Assembly: GCA_900769385.1 (NCBI GenBank)
Contig: CAAGGO010000032.1
Location: 1 to 8,704 of the forward strand
DNA: 8,704 nucleotides
Source: Rikenellaceae bacterium
GTDB taxonomy: Bacteria; Bacteroidota; Bacteroidia; Bacteroidales; UBA932
Direction of reading: 5' to 3'
Below, piece by piece: positions 4,936-8,704 of the stretch; within the stretch, counting starts at the first letter, position 1, and each line of letters starts with the position of its first letter. Below the pieces are notes generated by a model. The model was not told the origin of the DNA and did not search any database. It saw only the letters and a list, made by a program, of their open reading frames with translations. Made by a program: the position numbers and the translations under genes.

Positions 4936-6585
4936 ATGCACGTAAGGAACTTATACAAGACCCTGGCATTTTACTGTTGTGCCATTCTGGCTGCTGCAAT
5001 AGCTCTGGAATTTATTCCTGTAAGGGAGATAAACGACAAAAGCTCATCCCACTTTTCGGCCCATCGCGTTGCAGACGATTTGAGGGTTATCAGTAAGGAG
5101 CCACATTCTATACAACACCCAAAAGAGAGAAAAGTTCTGAGAGATTTTCTCTTTCATAGGCTTGAGCAGATGGGTGGAAAGACTCAAGTATTTGAATATG
5201 ATACAATTCCAAGCAAAATAGGAGGCAAATTTTCTTACAGCAATGTTTATGCAGAATTTGAATCTCCTCTTCCCGACAGTTCTTCCTATATACTTCTCGT
5301 AGCTCATTACGATTCCCGATTCAGGCTGAAAGTGGGCAAAGATACAGTATATTCTTTTGGAGCAGCCGATGACGGATACGGTTTGGGTGTTATTCTGGAA
5401 CTTGTGGGGCTGGCCCTAGATTACAGGGATGAGTGGAAGCAGGGAATTAAGGTGTTGTTTACTGATGCTGAGGAACATAACCTGGACGGTATGAGGAGTG
5501 CATGGCAGGAGAACCGGGAGATTTTCAATGGCGTGAACCTGATGGTGAACATTGATGCAAGAGGGGTAAAGGGGCCTGCGCTGCTGTTTGAGACATCTCC
5601 AGGCAATGAGAAGGTTCTGGAGCTTTATTCCAATGCAAAACGTCCGCAAGGATTCTCTTTAACCACTTTTGTGTATAAGCTGCTCCCTAACAATACAGAT
5701 TTCGCTATAGTGAAGGATACCATTCCGGGAATGAATTTTGCGGTTGTGGACAATCTTAAGTACTATCATACCAATCTTGACAATTACTCCAATATATCCC
5801 TGAAATCGGTACAGCATTATGGAGATCAGTTGGAACCGATTGTATATGAATATCTTACTGGAGAGGAGTATGGGGATGGAAAAGCGTTTGTAGGGGAGAA
5901 GGATGTTGTGTTCTTCGGGCTTCCAGTGCTGGGTCTCTTCGTTTTCTCAAAAACGGGTTATCTGATATTGAATATTGCCGTTTTTGCGCTGTTTGCCTTT
6001 GTCCTGTATGTATACGTGAGATACAAGATGATACCTTGGCAGGGGATTTTGAGGGCATTTATGCACGTTCTGGTATTTTCTGTTGTATCTGTAGGCTTGG
6101 GTGTGCTTGGTGCATTTATTCTTGCCAAATACAATGGTTTCAAGTTTGATATGCTCAATCTCAAGTATATACCGTACGACAATCAGATTCTTTTGGCAGT
6201 GCTGCTTGTTCAGTTTGTATGGATGCTGGTTTTTACAAGGCTGCAGGAGCGCAAACGCAAGTTTTACGTTTGGGAGATGCTTTTGGGGAGTAATCTGCTT
6301 GTATTCCTATTGTCTTTGGCAATGTTCGTTTATGCAGGTGAGAACTATTTCTTGCTGTTCCCTTTGGCAACTTCCTGTGTGGCAATGTTTTTCAGTGTGG
6401 CAAGGAACTTCAAGTGGCTGTACCTTGTCTCTTGTGCGCTGACTGTCCTCATTGCGGTGCATATCCTGTATCTGCTGTATGTAACGGTTACTATAGGCTG
6501 TATGAGTGTAATAATGTTCTTGAGTGTAATGTATTCAGCAACAGTTATCTCACAGTACTACTGCCTTAAGAGAAGGGATGTTTAA
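4936..6585 (+). CDS. Membrane-anchored M28-family zinc aminopeptidase
   Basis: A 549-residue predicted metallopeptidase of family M28, whose characterised members mostly remove N-terminal amino acids using two zinc ions. All expected residues are present: His124 and Asp126 in AHYDSR, Asp145 in GAADDGYG, Glu179-Glu180 in DAEEHNLDG, Asp207 in VNIDARG, and His278 in YYHTNLDN. A basic N-terminus plus a hydrophobic stretch (about 9-27) forms a signal anchor, putting the peptidase domain (about 40-310) in the periplasm. Seven more membrane helices follow at roughly 341-361, 374-396, 417-434, 447-466, 470-487, 493-514 and 517-537. The charged loops VRYK, RLQERKRK, ARNFK and the tail CLKRRDV all fall on the cytoplasmic side, fitting the positive-inside rule. 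The layout recalls eukaryotic ERMP1/Vps70-type M28 proteins with membrane tails. It has its own -7 box. The natural substrate is unknown. Confidence 0.88.
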   Translation: MHVRNLYKTLAFYCCAILAAAIALEFIPVREINDKSSSHFSAHRVADDLRVISKEPHSIQHPKERKVLRDFLFHRLEQMGGKTQVFEYDTIPSKIGGKFSYSNVYAEFESPLPDSSSYILLVAHYDSRFRLKVGKDTVYSFGAADDGYGLGVILELVGLALDYRDEWKQGIKVLFTDAEEHNLDGMRSAWQENREIFNGVNLMVNIDARGVKGPALLFETSPGNEKVLELYSNAKRPQGFSLTTFVYKLLPNNTDFAIVKDTIPGMNFAVVDNLKYYHTNLDNYSNISLKSVQHYGDQLEPIVYEYLTGEEYGDGKAFVGEKDVVFFGLPVLGLFVFSKTGYLILNIAVFALFAFVLYVYVRYKMIPWQGILRAFMHVLVFSVVSVGLGVLGAFILAKYNGFKFDMLNLKYIPYDNQILLAVLLVQFVWMLVFTRLQERKRKFYVWEMLLGSNLLVFLLSLAMFVYAGENYFLLFPLATSCVAMFFSVARNFKWLYLVSCALTVLIAVHILYLLYVTVTIGCMSVIMFLSVMYSATVISQYYCLKRRDV

Positions 6586-6608
6586 TTGTATTTTTGATTC
6601 TTAGTTGT

Positions 6609-6616
6609 TACCTTTG
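6609..6616 (+). promoter_or_regulatory. Predicted -7 box for the acyltransferase gene
   Basis: TACCTTTG, an exact TAnnTTTG match and the same sequence as the queA box. It lies in the 57-bp gap after the peptidase stop codon and 26 bp before the ATG at 6643. A partial -33 element (ATTG, 6585-6588) sits 20 bp upstream. This suggests the acyltransferase can be transcribed independently of the peptidase gene. Confidence 0.58.
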
Positions 6617-6642
6617 CTTGATAATCTTACTTATAATTCATT

Positions 6643-7782
6643 ATGGATTTGACTAAATTTGATGATATAAGGCCTTACAATGATTCAGAAGTGCACCCTG
6701 CACTTGAGAGGATTGTGGCTAATCCGCTGCTTTCAAACATTGCAAAGTATCTGTTTCCGGGTAAAGATGAGAATCTTTTCAAGCAGTTGTTGCTTAGCTG
6801 CAATACCAAGGATGATTTTCAGATTAAGGTTATGTCGGGAGTTGTTGAAAAGATACTTGCCGATACCTCAAAAGGGCTTACATATGAAGGCCTGGAGTAC
6901 TTTGACGGGGGTGCAAAGCATCTTATAGTGTCAAATCACAGGGATATTGTACTGGATTCTGCAATTATCCAGCTGATACTGTTCAGACACGATGTCCCAA
7001 GAACAGAGATTGCTGTGGGAGACAATCTCATCACTTCTTCATTCATTGAGGACATTACCAGATGCAACAGGATGATAAAAGTGATAAGGAGTACCTCTCC
7101 AAGAGAGGTGTATACCACTTCAAAAGTATTGTCAGAGTATATGAGATACCGTGTGTCAAACCAGATCAGCTCCATATGGATTGCCCAGAGGAACGGACGC
7201 ACAAAAGATGGTATTGATGTTACTGAACAAGGACTTCTGAAGATGTTTGATATGAGCGGTTCGGGTGATTTTGTAAAGGATTTCAATGAGCTTTCAATAA
7301 TGCCTGCATCAATTTCGTACGAGTATGAGCCGTGTGATATTTTGAAGGCCATTGAGCTGTATATCACTAGACGCCAGAAATACGTAAAGGCGGAAGGGGA
7401 GGATTTGAACAGTATCCTTACCGGTATAATGCAGCCTAAAGGAAGGATTCATATCCAGTTCAATGAGCCGCTTACAGAAGAGGAGGTGAGAGCTGCTGCT
7501 GAGCTGGACAAGAATGAGAGATTCAAGGCTTTGGGAATTGCAATGGACAGAAAGATAATTGCAAACTACAAGCTTTGGCCAAACAACTACATTGCTTATG
7601 ATATGCTGAATGGTGAAGGTAGGTTTGCCGATAAATATACTGCGGAGGAAAAGGTTGCTTTTGAAGGTTATCTGAATGCAATAATGCAGAAGTCAGACAA
7701 AATGGAAGTGGATAAAGCCGAGCTGAAAGAGATTTTACTGGGCATTTATGCAAATCCGGTTGTCGGGAAGATGAACCTGTAA
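6643..7782 (+). CDS. Glycerol-phosphate/lysophosphatidate acyltransferase-like protein (PlsB/PlsC superfamily)
   Basis: A 379-residue protein of the acyltransferase superfamily that esterifies glycerol-3-phosphate or 1-acylglycerol-3-phosphate during phospholipid synthesis; this class usually works at the cytoplasmic face of the membrane. Four blocks appear in order: motif I as SNHRDIVLDS (97-106), motif II as AVGDNLI (124-130), motif III as WIAQRNGRTKDG (179-190), and motif IV as IMPASISYE (219-227). Motifs II-IV resemble PlsB more than short PlsC enzymes. Motif I is unusual: His99 and Asp105 are separated by five residues, not the canonical four, although Asp101 is also nearby. There are no clear membrane helices. 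The N-terminal 80 residues and C-terminal 130 are helical and charged, without a family I recognise. The gene has its own -7 box and ends just before a strong terminator. Superfamily membership is secure; the acyl donor and acceptor are not. Confidence 0.82.
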   Translation: MDLTKFDDIRPYNDSEVHPALERIVANPLLSNIAKYLFPGKDENLFKQLLLSCNTKDDFQIKVMSGVVEKILADTSKGLTYEGLEYFDGGAKHLIVSNHRDIVLDSAIIQLILFRHDVPRTEIAVGDNLITSSFIEDITRCNRMIKVIRSTSPREVYTTSKVLSEYMRYRVSNQISSIWIAQRNGRTKDGIDVTEQGLLKMFDMSGSGDFVKDFNELSIMPASISYEYEPCDILKAIELYITRRQKYVKAEGEDLNSILTGIMQPKGRIHIQFNEPLTEEEVRAAAELDKNERFKALGIAMDRKIIANYKLWPNNYIAYDMLNGEGRFADKYTAEEKVAFEGYLNAIMQKSDKMEVDKAELKEILLGIYANPVVGKMNL

Positions 7783-7800
7783 GGTCTTGCGGATATATTG

Positions 7801-7839
7801 AAAAAAGAGAGGTTGGATTTTCTCCAACCTCTCTTTTTT
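7801..7839. terminator. Bidirectional rho-independent terminator
   Basis: GAGAGGTTGGA (7807-7817) pairs perfectly with TCCAACCTCTC (7823-7833) around a 5-nt loop. The run of six A before the stem and the run of T after it extend the pairing to 17 bp and give a U-tail on either strand. It lies between convergent genes, 18 bp after the acyltransferase stop and 19 bp from the end of the dehydrogenase gene, so it can terminate both. Confidence 0.93.
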
Positions 7840-7858
7840 TATGTATGGTAGTGTGCTG

Positions 7859-8704
7859 TTATTTTCTGTAATCGTAGAAACCTACACCGGTTTTTCTACC
7901 AAGAAGTTTTGCTCTAACCATTTTTCTAAGAAGTGGGTGAGGTCTGTATTTGGTGTCACCGAACTCATTGTAAAGCACCTCCATAATTGCAAGACATACG
8001 TCCAAACCAATAAGGTCTGCAAGAGCCAAAGGACCCATAGGGTGGTTTGCACCAAGTTTCATAGCCTCGTCAATTTCCTCTTTTGTAGCAACGCCGTCTG
8101 CAAGGATGCCGATACCCTCATTAACCATAGGGATAAGGATTCTGTTTACAACAAAACCAGGAGCCTCGTTAACTGTAACAGGAGTTTTGCCAATCTGTTT
8201 TGAAACCTCTACGATTGTCTGGTGAACCTCGTCAGATGTAAGCTGGCCTTTGATTACCTCTACAAGTTTCATCATTGGAACAGGGTTGAAGAAGTGCATT
8301 CCAATAACTCTCTCAGGACGGTTTGTGTAAGAAGCAACCTGAGTGATTGACAATGATGAAGTGTTTGTTGCAAGGATAGCCTCTGGTTTGCAGATCTGGT
8401 CCAAAGTTTTGAAAATCTCCTCTTTGATAGCCATATCCTCAGCTACAACCTCTACTACTAGATCAACGTCAGCCAAGTCCTCGTATACTTTTGTGTCTTT
8501 GATTCTTGCTAGGGTAGCATCTCTGTCAGCAGCCTCCATTTTACCTTTCTCAACCATTTTTGAAAGGCTTTTCTCAATTGAAGCGTGAGCTTTAGCCAAT
8601 GATGCGTCTGAACGGCCTTTGATGATTACCTCGTGGCCTGCTACGGCAAATGTCTGGGCAATACCGTTACCCATTGTTCCGTTACCTACTACTGCTACTT
8701 TCAT
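7859..8704 (-). CDS. hbd: 3-hydroxybutyryl-CoA dehydrogenase
   Basis: Interconverts acetoacetyl-CoA and 3-hydroxybutyryl-CoA in the cytoplasm, a step of C4 acyl-CoA metabolism (butyrate formation or the reverse). At 281 residues it matches the clostridial Hbd length and aligns without gaps through most of its length. The Rossmann motif is GNGTMGNG (7-14). Active-site residues are Ser116 in NTSSL, His137 in GMHFFNP, and Glu149 in KLVEV, at the spacing of the known His-Glu pair. The C-terminal domain has APGFVVNRILIPMVNE (181-196), KLGANHPMGPLALADLIGLD (216-235), YRPHPLL (253-259) and GRKTGVGFYDY (269-279). The end of the second strand reads IIKGRSD (27-33), where NAD-dependent relatives have an acidic residue; Gly30-Arg31-Ser32 could instead favour NADPH (inference). 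The ATG occupies the last bases of the window, so promoter and upstream neighbours are unseen; alignment supports it as the true start. Confidence 0.95.
   Translation of the reverse strand: MKVAVVGNGTMGNGIAQTFAVAGHEVIIKGRSDASLAKAHASIEKSLSKMVEKGKMEAADRDATLARIKDTKVYEDLADVDLVVEVVAEDMAIKEEIFKTLDQICKPEAILATNTSSLSITQVASYTNRPERVIGMHFFNPVPMMKLVEVIKGQLTSDEVHQTIVEVSKQIGKTPVTVNEAPGFVVNRILIPMVNEGIGILADGVATKEEIDEAMKLGANHPMGPLALADLIGLDVCLAIMEVLYNEFGDTKYRPHPLLRKMVRAKLLGRKTGVGFYDYRK

Noticed and set aside
4902..5096. Alternative plus-strand frame overlapping the start of the M28 gene
   Set aside because: It is out of frame with the peptidase, stops early and shows no domain; the ATG at 4936 in the peptidase frame gives a proper signal anchor.
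7841..8203. Plus-strand reading frame of 120 codons over the 3' end of the dehydrogenase gene
   Set aside because: It begins inside the terminator region and is antisense to strongly conserved dehydrogenase motifs; it has no protein-like features.
1..8704. Mobile elements, CRISPR arrays, toxin-antitoxin pairs or phage genes
   Set aside because: I looked for terminal inverted repeats, regular spacer-repeat arrays, transposase motifs and small paired genes and found none. The XRE regulator alone is not evidence of a toxin-antitoxin or phage locus.

Overview
The window looks like ordinary chromosomal DNA of an anaerobic member of the Bacteroidota, most likely Bacteroidales. Three lines of evidence point there. 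Several genes are preceded by the Bacteroidota-type -7 promoter box TAnnTTTG. Strong Shine-Dalgarno sequences are lacking. The regulator, the long QueA and the acyltransferase all have a Bacteroidota flavour. A clostridial-type 3-hydroxybutyryl-CoA dehydrogenase suggests C4 (butyrate/crotonyl-CoA) metabolism. No tRNA, rRNA, insertion sequence, CRISPR array or phage gene was seen.

Layout, left to right: (1) the N-terminal 222 codons of a class 2-like dihydroorotate dehydrogenase gene (pyrD, minus strand, running off the left edge), with its own -7 box in the 49-bp gap behind the next gene. (2) A minus-strand XRE/Cro-CI-type DNA-binding protein with a long Asn/Gln/Ser-rich linker containing a 3 x 10-residue repeat, and a short conserved-looking tail. 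(3) An AT-rich divergent intergenic region of about 510 bp, with no credible gene but at least seven copies of a TAC-N4-GTA-type operator motif, clustered at its two ends and overlapping the predicted promoters on both sides. (4) queA (plus), a long-form tRNA queuosine enzyme that has no usable ATG start. (5) A DUF255/YyaL-type protein (minus) that overlaps queA tail to tail by 27 bp and has lost the CxxC of its thioredoxin-like domain. (6) Divergently from it, a membrane-anchored M28 zinc peptidase (plus) with eight predicted membrane helices. (7) A PlsB/PlsC-superfamily acyltransferase (plus) with an HX5D instead of HX4D motif. (8) A strong, U-tailed hairpin that can serve both convergent neighbours. 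(9) 3-hydroxybutyryl-CoA dehydrogenase (minus), whose start codon is the last three bases of the window.

The genes do not form one pathway. They are mostly single-gene units with their own promoters: pyrimidine synthesis, tRNA modification, peptide hydrolysis at the membrane, phospholipid synthesis and C4 acyl-CoA chemistry. The part most worth following up is the regulator and its operator array. The arrangement suggests autoregulation plus control of queA, but this is inferred from sequence pattern only. Four enzymes also depart from their family consensus at a key position: PyrD Cys180, the DUF255 CxxC loss, the acyltransferase HX5D, and the cofactor loop of the dehydrogenase.
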